Shown here in pieces: positions 26,401 through 39,600 of a stretch of 64,000 bases of DNA (its first letter is position 1; the number at the start of each line of letters is the position of its first letter). This stretch comes from Berghia stephanieae (Eukaryota > Mollusca > Gastropoda > Nudibranchia > Aeolidiidae), in the NCBI GenBank assembly GCA_034508935.3, contig CM067443.1:21258221-21322220 (forward strand). Direction: 5' to 3'. Under the pieces are notes generated by a model that worked only from the letters and a program-made list of their open reading frames with translations, searched no databases and was not told where the DNA came from. The translations under genes were made by a program, and so were the position numbers.

Positions 26401-29400
26401 CACGGTAAGTACCTCCCTGCCCACTGTGGAGGTAGGGAACCCCACCCAGTCTCCCAAAACTTACACTATATACAGTGCTGATGGTGACAAAAAGATTTTA
26501 AAAAGTAGGGCAATTTTGAATGATTGCCTTTAAACCATATCTTACTGCACTAACCCCAACTTTTAGAGCAATTGAGATGATAACTTATCATTGATACTCT
26601 TGATAACTTCTGGATAATGTGAAACTGAACCAATCTGTTCCAGCACACATCCAGTCTCTCACAGCCAGAACATTTGATAAGGGAACAAGAAAGAAAAAAG
26701 ACATTCCTCCTCTGACACAAAATCATGGATTTCTGCCGATGAGGAAAACCATCAGCACTGGTAACAAGAAGAACATTCATTTCTTTTTTTAAATTTCTTA
26801 TTTCATTTTGTGATTTTCCTCCTTTTGCTTTATCTATCACTGAATCTTACATCATTATTCAAATTGAACCTACCTGCGGTGTAAAGACCTGAGGAGGTGG
26901 AGGCTGTGCTATCATGGCAGGAGCGGGTTGTTGCTGAATAATGGATGGTGGTGGAGCTTGGGATACCAACTGAACTGTCTGCTGGACAGGAGCGAAAGTT
27001 GGTGCCATGGGTGCTGCTGACCCAGGGGGTGGGACAGGCTGGGGCTGGGGCTGCCCTGGTGCAGGTACAACTTGCTGCACAATAGCTTGTTGGGGAGGAG
27101 CCTGTGGGTGATTTATTATCACCTGCTGTTGCCCCACCATTTCTAAAGGAGCTGATGGAAGCAATAAAAAAATAAACTTAATTGGAAAGCATTATCATCA
27201 GACACAACAGAATATGATCAAAGTACAGTAAAACTAGGCAAATGGAAAACTAAAACTAATAATAACTTTTTTTTTCTTAAATAACGCCTGCCATCGAAAT
27301 CTCTGAGCACTTCGTAAACATGCAGTCAACATACAGAGGCACACTCACTCAAACTCAATGTCTTGATTAAAACATAGAGTAAATAGGATTCAGTAGTCTG
27401 ATGTCACGCGCCCGGCAACGGTGGCCATCTTGGTTCTAAACAAAGAAAATCATTACTTTTTATTCTTCATTCTGGCTAGAACTTTTCATTCCCTTTTCAT
27501 ATGCCTTGGGATCAGAATGTGTAAAAGTCAAAACATGATCAAATTTATGTGTTTTTTTCCCTCTGGAAACGCTTTTATTCTCGCCGAAGAAATATTTCAT
27601 ACAGGCATCCGCCATTGTTCCGATAGTTTAGAGCCAGTGTTACCATGCATCATTAGGAAGGAAGTGACGTTACGACTGTTGAAGAGTATTGAGAAAAGAT
27701 GGGTCTTGAGGTTCTTCTTGAAAACCTCAAGACTTGAAAGTAGTGCTGATGGTGACAAAAAGTGAAAAAGGAGGAAAATTTTGAACATTTGTCTTTAAGC
27801 CCGATTTTTACTGCATTAACCATCACTTTTAGAGTAATTGAGATGATAAACTATCGTTGATACTCTGGCTAACTTCTGGAAAGTGGGAAATTGCATCTGT
27901 ATGTTCCACCAGACATCAACCCTCTCACTGCCAGTACATTTGATTAGAGGAAATGTAATGTTTTGTAAAGGAGGAACTCCCTCCTCTGACTCCCAACATC
28001 TCGGATTTCCGTGGATCCGAGGAAAACCATCACCGCCGTTGAAATGAACTGCTCTGGTGGAGGTTTTGAATTTCAAACAGTTGGGTTAGTTTTATGAAAT
28101 GGCCTTTTGCCAAAACGTTTAAGATTGGTTCTTGGTGTGATCAACAACATATGATCCAGAGATCTTAGCAATCTACAGGTTGAGGAAGGGGCAATCAAAC
28201 CTTTAATATAAGCCGGGAAAGATCCTTCAAACAAAAATGGGCAATTTTTAATGATATCCAGACTTTCACTGGAAGCATTTTGATTTTCCCAGGACTGATT
28301 AGAGCTCTTTGGAGTTTGCTCATCTTTATAATTGGGAAGGCTCATTAGCAAAGAGTGCAAAGAGTTACAAAAGTCAAGATTGATAGTATCAATGATGTCA
28401 AAACCTTCTTGATGGCATCATCAGGAAGAAAAGATTCCATATTTGAAATGCGTCTTATTTCAAAGTTGATGTCTTTTATAATTTGATTAACCTGCTGGTC
28501 CATTGACAAACTTTTATTGATGGGAGTAACAAACTCTCAACATGAACAAGAGTCAAAATTTTAAAAAATAAAACATTTTCAAAGTTCACATACCAGGTTG
28601 CTGTATGATGGTAGGTGGAGCAGCAGAGACGGGTAAAGGTGTTACCATGGGCACCTGCAGTGTCATACTGGTTGGCTGGATCACAACTGTTTGGCCTGCT
28701 GCTGTGTTGGCTAAGGCTGTAAGGATAAATGTTCACATTATTAAAACATTACACTTCCCTTTGTCTTAACTCTATGTATTTTTGCTAAGTGACTGAAAGA
28801 AAAAAAAAATGAGAACAGCAATCATTATTTTAAGGAATATGTACAAAACTGTTGTAGCATGTTATTTGTAAATTTAATTAAATGTAATTTTAACACTACA
28901 ATTCATTAAATTAGAAAAATTCAACAAGAAAGCAAATTGTTTATACTGTCGTGTCTGAAATAAAGTTCAGGTTGATCTTAGGTTGTTATTTTTTTCTGCG
29001 TTTAAATAAATGTTTTTGTTTTCTGCGTTTAAATAAATGTTTTTGTATCTTATATCATTTTAAAGAATGAATTCCCCAAATAAAGGTGAAAAATATATTT
29101 GTCTGCAGCTATCTGTCTTCGTGACCATCTCAAATATTTTAACTGACATCTTTCTTTTGACATATGAAATAAAAATGACTTTTTGTGGTCCAAGCACCAT
29201 CATCACTCACCCTGAGGTTGAAGAGCCTGCAAGGATTGTTCCTGTACAGTAGGTATGGTAGCCAGACCTGACTGGGCCACTGCCAACTGGTGATGTTCAA
29301 CCATAGGATCTGTAGTCAGAAGAAAAGGGAATACAGAAACTGAGACAAGCATACGACTTGAGGGATGTAGGTAGGGTCAGCCTATCCAGTGTGCAACCTT

Positions 29401-32400
29401 TCACACTGTTTTAATCAGACATTCTATCCCCACGTACAAGACATACGAGACTGTGACAAAAATGTCTTTGTTTCGTTCAAAACAAGACACGAGGGCATCT
29501 ATTGAAACCTGATCTAGCTTTCATTAGTTTCTCTGGGTTAAAAAATATACCAAAAAATTTCTAAACTGACAGGCTGGCTCTTAAGAATTGCAGGAATAGC
29601 TTCTCAATTTGTCCCAAGGTTGGACAAAGTTGTTATTTTACCCACACTTTCTCAACTGTTTGAGAAGCTATTCCTGCTATTCATTTGGTGCCAGACCATC
29701 AGGTTTTGGAATATTAAAGTTTAGTTCGATTTTTGGGTCACATTTGCGATACTGTTAGGTCATTTCAGTGCCAGTAAATAGAAATATAATAGAAGAAAAG
29801 TGTGGATCTAAAGTTAAAAGCACCAAAAAAAAAAAAAAAAAAAAAAAAACAAGACTAAAGTGAACAATTGAAATAGAAAACAGTAGATTCTATGATCAGT
29901 CCATGGATGTGCCTGCTTTCATTTTACTTCAAAGACCCATCCAGGAACAAGCAAAAGGATCCTGCTATGAAGGACACACTCAAACGTTTACAAAATGAAA
30001 TATTTTCTAAGTTAAGTTGATAATTACAATAATACATAACAGAGAGATAATATACAAGGGAAAAAAAATAACCCCCCCCCCCCCCCCAAAAAGGTACTAC
30101 ACATTTGACTGTATCAATCCCAGGGCCAGGAATAAAAAGAGAGAGCTTCCCAGCATGGGAAGGAAAACAGTTGTTTTGGATATTAGAAGGCACATCAAGT
30201 GACCTCTCTGCCCACTTTGGGAGATTAGGAGATTAGCAGTTGGATTATTTCATTTTTCAACCTAGAGAAGCTGATGAAATCTAAATCTTTCCTATAATTT
30301 ATACTGTTGTGTTATTTTGTGTTGAACATTACAAAAATGACATTTTGCAACAGCACCACATCTGACTGAAAATTTTTTTAAAAGAAATATTCGATTTAGA
30401 GCCTAATTACTAAGTAGGTCTGTGCATAAGTTTGCACAATGGGAAGGTCAACCCTTTTTGATAAACAATATACATAAAAATGGTATGGTCATAAGCGTTT
30501 TTGTCAAATAAATACATCAAAATATGGTAGCAAAACATAAAAACCAATCTGAGATCTGGTGCCATCTGGGAATCTTTCCTTAAAAATAGAAATCTAGTCG
30601 AGATTTGAAACACGAGAAAGGACAGTGTGTGTGTCTTGTTCAGGATGACAGCATGTTGTCTTCCATGATTATGACAGGACAGAGATAAAATTGAACACTC
30701 TAAATGGTCATCTGTTTCTTTATAAGTAGTGCTGAAATAAAGAAAGTCAGAGTTACCATCAAAATATATAATAAAAATAAAGACAAAAGAGACAGGAGAA
30801 GCTGTTTGAACTGATGAAATATGCTTTAAAATGATGGTTAATATTACTGCAAACAGTTGAGCCGAGGAGAAAGGAAACTGGTTGATTTATCCCAATAAAA
30901 GATGCATCAGATGGAATTATGGCCCCAAAGTTGAAGACCTAAAATTACTATTATATTAAACATCTGTAATCGATTCTTACAAACTGAAGAGAGGAAAAAA
31001 AAAACATGAACAATGGTTGCTGCAGAATTAAAGCTTTTTATTAAGAAATGTGCCATGCTTTTATCCTTAAATAAATTCAAGCTCCATGAATTAAGACAAA
31101 GAATGGGGGGAAAAAATTAAATTCTACAAGAGAATAAATAAATGAAGTGCAACAGAACTCGGCCATGATTGATGTTTTATTTTACCTCCTCCTGAGGAGA
31201 GAAAATCTATTAAAGAAGTCAAGGACTGCCTTATGATCACCAGCATCAGCAGAGGAAAAATTATTTGCTGAAGAAAAATATTATCACAGTGATTTTGAGT
31301 TTGAGATTGCAAAACCTGCAAGGAATGAAAAAATTATTAAAAGAAAACCTGCTTCAGCGAGTTAAAATAATGTTATGAGCATCAGCATCAAGAGAAGAAA
31401 AAGATTTAGCTGGAAAGATATTATCGCCACAATGATTTTGAATTTCAGATTGCAAAACCTGTAAGTAATGAAAAATTGTTGAAAGAAAACCTGCTTCAGT
31501 GAATTAAAATATTGTTTTGAGCATCAGCATCAAGAGAGGAAAAAGATTTAGCTGGAAAGAAATTATTGCCACAATAATTTTGAATTTGAGATTGCATGAC
31601 CTGTAAGTAATGAAAAAAATTATCATTAAAAACCTGTTTCAGCGAGTTAAAATAATTCCAAATGTCCCCCCGAAACACAAAGGAAAGATCATGTGGACGA
31701 TGATAGAAGTAAAGATTATAAATGTCAGTTTACAAGTAGCCTCCAGTCAGGACTTGTCATGAAATGAAGGATGTTCTGTAAACTGTTTACAATTGCTGTA
31801 GGAGAGGTGTATCAACAGTGGGTCAATTATGACGCACCGCCTTCTTGTTCTCCATGTGAGTGAGGGCCATCAAATAACAATAACCTAACAGAATTCACAG
31901 TTTTCCCTTGGCTTATACATAAACAATAAATAAGACGACAGAAAGCTGAAAAGGATTTCTGAAGACAAGAAAAATAAAATCTTTCCTTTGGCTGTAGAAA
32001 AAAATTGTATTATTAGGTTTTAAAATTTTAAACCAAAAACAGTTTAGATGTACGAAAAAATGCCTTTGGCTCTTGGTGTTCAGATCAATGTACAGCCATA
32101 CTGAGGAAGAGAGTCGTGGTAATTTGAGAGCCTGTGATTGTAAAATAAGCAGAATTAAAAAATAGTTTATTTGGATTGATTTTACACATGCCAAGAGAAA
32201 AAGTAATTAGACTAAATATAAATATTTATATCTAAATAATTGTTAAATACCTACCCAATTCCAAGGCAAAATATTAACAAAAACAACTGTGGTGAAGAAG
32301 CTTAAAAGATTAGGCACATTCTCATATTGTTCATTTCATGCATTATAAAATAGCACCAACAGATCTCTTTGTAAAATACTCAATTTACACTTTTTTTTTT

Positions 32401-33617
32401 TTAATTGGGGGTGGCAGAAGGTTGGTTAACTGAATGAACAAAAACCTTCCATGACTCTCGACAGAATAGTGATTATTTTCACTCGATGCCTGAACGTCAG
32501 GGAATGACAGGCGTGCGGTTCACCCATTTACATTTTGCCTTGACAGACAAGCTTTGGGCGTGTAACTTGAAAATATTTTGTTCCCTCGTATCTAATGAAT
32601 ATACCTTGAGGAAATGAAAGGCTCAACACAAGCATACAAAGTATCAAGCCTTATGATAAACAGATGTTTCTTTCAATGGTAAGGTTTATGAAATGCTTCC
32701 CATTCCCCTCTTTGAATATTGTAACAGAGCAACACTATCAGTTTATTTTTTTAAAAGATTCAAAACACTTTTCAAGTATTTCAAAGGTTGTCAGAAGTTC
32801 CATAACTCTTATTCTTTGAATATTCCTTGATGACCGGGAAAAAAAAAAGTAATTTAAAATTGTGACAATAAACGCAACTGTAAAGTGGCCATTTTTTCAT
32901 CGTGCTAAAACAGGACAACCTAACGCATAATACCATCAGGACCCAACAAAGGAGTATGATTGGACAATCATAAAACAATCTAGATTTAGAGCTTTTCTGT
33001 TCCATGTATTAATTTGCTAGTCAAAAAAGTATAATCTATTCCTGGGACATGTATAGGTCATTTCCATACACATAAACAGTCCACTTTTCATTTCTTTAAA
33101 ATGTTCTTAGATTGCCAAATCGGGACAGTCTCGATTTTATTGAGACAGTTGGCCACTATGTAATTGTAATTCAAAGCGTTTAAATTTGTTTTTGAACGTG
33201 TTGCCCTGTTGTAATTTTTCAGTCTCTTTGGTTGTCAACGACTTCAATCCTGGTGTTAAAGATGAAGGAGGTGAGATATTAGTGCAGACTTACGCTGCTG
33301 GGGTACTCCTGTAATGAGACCCGTGTGTACTGATGGGGGGAGGGCGGCCAGGGCTTGCTGGAAACTGATGTACGACTGCTGGACCTAGATAGGAAAAAAG
33401 CCAAGCAAACATGACCATGGTTAATTAAACATGCAGCCTGTTTTATTTTTTTATTTTTTTTTTTTACACAGGACTGCTCCCAGAGGACAAAGATGGGTCA
33501 AAAGGTGAGGATTGGAACTGGGGTGGGCTGGGATGGGGGGAGGGCGTACATGAATCTAAAACATAGCAATAACAATAAATAATATATTTTAGTTAATTTA
33601 TCAAATGATGATGATGA

Positions 33618-33648
<31 letters not shown>

Positions 33649-36600
33649 AACGATGATGATGATGATGATATATGAATACACTGACAATTTCAATTATAAA
33701 AACAATAATTATAATAATAACACAGACTTGCCAACCCCCTGAAATAATTTTTAGGGAAACATGGAAAAAATCAAAAAGATCCCAAATGACATTAGCAATT
33801 TGTCGAGAGAAAAATATAACCCAAAAAAAACTGGCAGAAAATCTGAAAAAAAAAAATTGAATCAGAGGTGTTTATCATAAAATAGCTACATTCAGCTGGA
33901 TCTATTCAAAATTGAACAGTTAGTGCAACTGGCACTGGATAAACTCATTTTATGTGACAACTATTCAACAATTCTCATAAAAACCAGGAGTATCTATGGG
34001 AAAAAAATAACATCAAAGGTGAAGATTTCATTACAAAAAAAACAAAAAACAAAACAAACAAACAAATCTTAAGTTTTCGGGTAGTTATTTCTTTTGCGGG
34101 ATGTTTCAATTACAGTCGGGAAAGCATAAGAAGATACTTATTTTCGGAAGTCCCCCACCTTTTCAGGAGGTTTGGCAAGACTGCACTAGTAACAATAATA
34201 ACAATAATATTAATAACAAGAATAATAAATAAGAGGGGGAGTCGGGGGAATTTGGGACCTGGAGAAGGGGGTATTGAAGGCTAAGGATTAATTCAAAGAA
34301 TTAAGTAAAACAAGCCATTTTTTCAGAGCATGACATACAAAGCCTGTCAGAATAGAGACCTGCCACATGGCAAAACAAAGAATAACAAAAGCTAGACCAC
34401 TGAACTTAGATCACAAGAAAAGAAAAGTGACAATGAGCAAGTTCAGTTCAAAAATCAAATGGTACTAGTCTTAGAATTATCAGTGCTGACGGAAACAAAA
34501 TGTGAATAGGCGAAAAATTGTGAACGATTGCCTTTAAGCCCCATTAAACTGCACTAACTAACCCAAACTTTCTTATTTCTGGAAAGTAGTAAACTGCACC
34601 ACACATCAAGTCAATCACTGCCAGTATGTTTGATTGGGAAAATGTAATTTTTTAAAAGGAGGAAATTCCTCCTCTGTCTCCAAAATCGCAGATAGGAAAT
34701 TCCTCCTCTGTCTCCAAAATCGCAGATTTCCATGGATCCGAGGTAAACATCAGCACTGATCTATAACCAATGAGTTCCCTTCAAAAGTTGTTTATTCCTT
34801 TAATACAGTCAGAAAATAAACATATTTAAAAGAATGACACTACCAGCCGAATGAGGATGCTCTTTACAGCAGGTACATATTTTTAAAAACCCTGTAAAGC
34901 AAATAAGTAGCTAATGAGAGAATCAGGTGGCCAATAATTAAACTGTCAGGACTTCTGGTGCAAAAGGAAACATTTAATTTGTCGGTTTCAAATGGTATCA
35001 TCGGCCAAATTCAATCGATCCAGCAAAAAAAAAAAATGTATTACAATAACTGATGACAATTTTTAGAAAGAAAAGGATGAAAAATGTTGGGTCTTGTATT
35101 TTGAATTCACAAAATAAATCATGAAATCATTTCAATATTATTTTAAAGAGAAAGAAATAAATGAATAAACCAACTGATGAAGAGATATTGGAAATGATTC
35201 TATGAATCTTAGAGTGGCTATTTCAGTATAAGGTTTATGTCGTAATGAACAGCAGGAGAACTTTATAATAAGACAACAATCGAGACAGGACCTGAAAGAG
35301 AGCAATTTTATCATGAGGAAAAATCACAAATGTATGAGGGAAGCTGTACTATACGTATGAGAGAGATATGGATCTTTGACAAACATATTTGGACAGGAAT
35401 GTAACATTAATTAATGTCATGTTCTCAAAGTCAAATTGCTCATAAGGCAGTACTTTTCCAATGCTTTAATTGTTGTGGCTAGGAGGATCGTGAAAGATTT
35501 TACAAACCACCAAGGATATATTAGATACTAATACACTAAAATAGGCATAAAAGACAAAACTAGAATTTATATGTTTTTCTACAAAAATTTGCATTCTAAT
35601 TTTAAATATGTTTCAGCAAACGTCATTTATGTAAAAGTCACTTATTTAAAAGGATCAGAACTAAATTGCATTAATTGAATAATAAAAAAAAAGCTTCTCT
35701 TCACTATTTCCGCTAAAATTTAGTTACGAAATCCAAATTGAAAGAAATTGTGTAAACTTAGCCTCAGAGTTAAAAAAATAATCTGGGTCTGATTTTATCT
35801 GTAAAAGTTTTTAGGGTATGTTAGTACCATCAACATCAAGGCCAGTGTGAACGTTACACGACTGTCCAAATACTTAATCAATCAGTCTTTCTATTGGTTG
35901 AAACCAAACAGAATAATTGGAGGGTTATCGACAACACCATCTACTACATGTACCCATATCTGCCTACTTGAATATTTCACAATCAGTAACCAACGCAAAA
36001 TACATCAGTAATATATAGAAGTAGAAGAATTTCAGCAATACTATACTATACTAAACAAAACAAAAAAATGCTACATCCAACCTTTCAAAGTAAAATAAAC
36101 TTTGTAGTTGACGGCCACCATTATGAGTTAGCCGTGGATTTAACTAAGCAGTAGCCTTTATAAATTTCTGATAATTTTTTTTCTCCTTAAAATTGCGGTA
36201 ACTTAAGAAAAGAAAAAAAAATATAATATATATATTCTCTAACACGGTGGCCAAATTGCTTTGAAATCAAAATCCATATTTCTTCCATTTTCATATGATC
36301 ATAATTATCAAATTTCCGTAACAATTACGGATAATCCGTAAAAGTAGGCAGGTATGCATACCAAAATGACAACAAAAAGGAGTATGTTATTCAGAAACAA
36401 CTAATCTAGCTGTTCATATTTATGGTATAATTATAATTAATATAATCTATATTTTAAGATTGGTTTTATATCACAATTGTCAATGGCCAAATCAATAATA
36501 TATCCATAACAATATTTTCTTTTCAGAAAAAGTTCAATAGTATAATTTTCATACAACCAATAACTAAAAACGAATCTTTTTTAAAACAGCATCATGAGCG

Positions 36601-39600
36601 ATTGGAAAATGAGTAAAACTTTCGATTTGAATATCATTGGTAGCATTACATCATAGGTTTTCAAAAATGTCATGGCTTAAAATTTCAAGTCGAAACAGTC
36701 TTCTGGGGTGTATGAATCATCTCTATGTCCTTTTGAGCTTCAAGAAAATTAATTCAAACTGGATATGGACAAATCTCATGCTCGATCCAACCATATGGTT
36801 TGTTTGTTTGTTGTTTGTTTTTTTTTAACATTTGTCATTTAACATCTTACTTGTCCTGAAAGAGAACACAATTAATCTGACATCTGCCTTAATTCTTGCA
36901 TTAATTCTAAAAATGTAAGCAATGACCAAATAAGTATTGTTTTTTTTCTTTTTATGAAAACTCCTCTAAATACAGCACAATATAGAGGGCAGAGAGAAAC
37001 CAACTGCAAAGTTGTGAGGGAGGAGAGAAAAAACAACTTTCGTTTCTTTTCACTGAAAACAACTTGCATTAATACAGAATAAACCTCAGAAAGGTAAATA
37101 TTGAATTCTATGGCCATCCATTGTTATGATGAAATGGATATATGAAAATGAAAGGCGTTAATAGTATTTGATATTTGTTCTCCCAATTAAAAACTTTGCA
37201 AAAGGTTCCTATCTAATGAGTGTCTTACCTTCTTTTGTCAAAGACCTGTGGAAGGAAGTCTGTTAATGTCTCACCTACCAATACCACAACAGTTCAATAT
37301 AGGACCTATCACTAAATCTGGGAGAGAAAGTCTGTTATTGTTTGATTCTCATTCTTCTTTTTTTTTTTTTCATTTTTATATACATGTTCCACCTTAACAG
37401 GTTTAATCGAGTAATCTCCTTTCTCCTACTTACAGTTTGTATCAAGTTTTCTGCCAATTTCTTTGCTTCTTGTAGTTGAATCAGCGAGGAATGCCTATTA
37501 GATGATAGAAATAGCAAATGATTAGGTCACATCTTAAGAGTAAACCTTTCAATATAAGCGTATGACACAATATTACAAGTGATTGATATTTTAAGATCAC
37601 TCTAAATTTTTTTTTAATTTCATTTTGCATCCCAACAAAAACACATGCAGACCCACAGGTTTCTTTACTTACTCCAGATGTACATGCATCGGTTCAAAGG
37701 CATCAGCTCCATTGAGGTCCAAAAAACCAGATCCTTTTCCTCTCAGACTAACACTAACCCCAGTTTCATTTTGGATATGCTGGAGGAATGAACTCTGAAA
37801 GTAAATATAATAATGAACTTGAGAGAGAAAAGTTGAATGAAAAGGCTGAATAAATATTTTAAACTAAATATCTAGGTAAGCAGCTAAACCAGCATTTTAA
37901 ATCATATCTATTGGTTATTAACAATAAAAATATATTCTAAAATTTATCTGGTTGCATTAAAAACATAACTGATAAAATATATACAGTCACATGCCTCGAA
38001 TACGAACACGTTAATTCCCAGCATTTTGTCCAAATTACAAAGACATCTGAATAGTCGAATCAGTGCCTCAAGTGTACAAATAAAGAAGAATAAATCCGTC
38101 TCCAGGCAACCTGTCTGGATAATGGAGACATCCGGGTTGTGGAGTTCTGGATTAGAGAGCCGTGACTGCTTTTAATACAAATAATTCTCAAGCACAATGT
38201 TATCCTATTCGTCTGTTTCTCTTGACTGGACCATACAGTGTTTTTGTGCAGCAAATGTTTTTGTGCAGCACATTTTAAAGTGAAATGAATCCCAAGTTTA
38301 TATTTTCACCAACAATCCCACTGATCCTTATCTCTGGTAAAATTTAAAGAAACCGTCAGAAGAATCGGGTTATCCAATCACAAAATAAAATAAAATATTG
38401 CTGCTTGAAGCTTGAAGAAATAAATAACAATAATGTTACATTCATCTTGTTTTGTTGATAAAGGGGAAACCCGGAACGCACAACACATCTTCTGTCTTTA
38501 TAGATTAAATAAAAGCTTCCATTCAATTTCCTGTTTATTTATTTGACCCAGAGTAACGTTCCACGAGGAAAAAAAAAAACTGTCCCAATCATGACATCAA
38601 ATTTTAGATGCAAATTACTCCATAATTGCTTACCCCTGGGCCCAGCAATTTGTTCTTTGTGTCAAAATTTGGAGGTGCATGTTCCAATCCAACATATAGT
38701 TTCTCTTGCATAACTGTAACCTGAACCTGAAAAGAGAAACAAAAAATTATTTCCATGTACGATTATTTCCAAAGTTGCGAAATGTGGTGCAGTGATTTTT
38801 TGCATACGGGCATATATTTTAAGTGACATTACAATTACAAATTTTGAATATCAATAGTGATAGACTTAAGTTTTCTACCAATGTCCAATTCCTTTGATCT
38901 TGTTATCGTTTGCAATAAAATATGACTCAAACTTTAAAATGTTTAATGTAATGGTGTGTTGATTTTCTTTCCCTTGAGGAAAATAATCATAACAAAGTGG
39001 CATTCAGTAGCATAGCATAGCAAAATAATTTTGGGTTGTTTCAAATAGTGTAATAATAGCATTTAAACAGTATTTAAACAACAATGAAAACATGCTCCCA
39101 GCATTTATAATTTATCTCTTTTATATAATACATTGGATGACACAAGCAGTCCGTTGGGTACATATCCATTTTTTGGACAATGGCATAGATGTAAAAAAAC
39201 AGGGGGAAACCTCCAAATTTTTATGCCTGTCTCTGACGTGACAATGAATGTTGTGTGATTTAACCTTCTTGTTAAATTAGATCTATTTTTGCAGGAAAAT
39301 GCTATTTGATGATTTTCATAGTTTTAAAAAAAAATCCATAGAATCTTACTGTGGCAGGTTGCGGCGGCTGCAAGTGCATCGGGGGTTGAGGAATCATTTG
39401 TTGCATCTGGGGTGGAGGCTGTGTCATCTGCTGAGGGGATGGCAGGGACATGAGAGGGGGTGGTGGTGGTGGCTGATTCTTTCCTGCTTCAAACTGTGGG
39501 TTGTTGAAATTGGGCCTCTGTGGAGAATGGAACCTTGGGCCTCCGTGGAACCCAGGGCCACCGTGGCCCTTCTTCTTCATTTTATCTCCACCCATGGCCT

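Noticed and set aside
31190-31650. 142-bp tandem units as a CRISPR-like array
   Set aside because: Units are long and contiguous without spacers, and the genome is eukaryotic.
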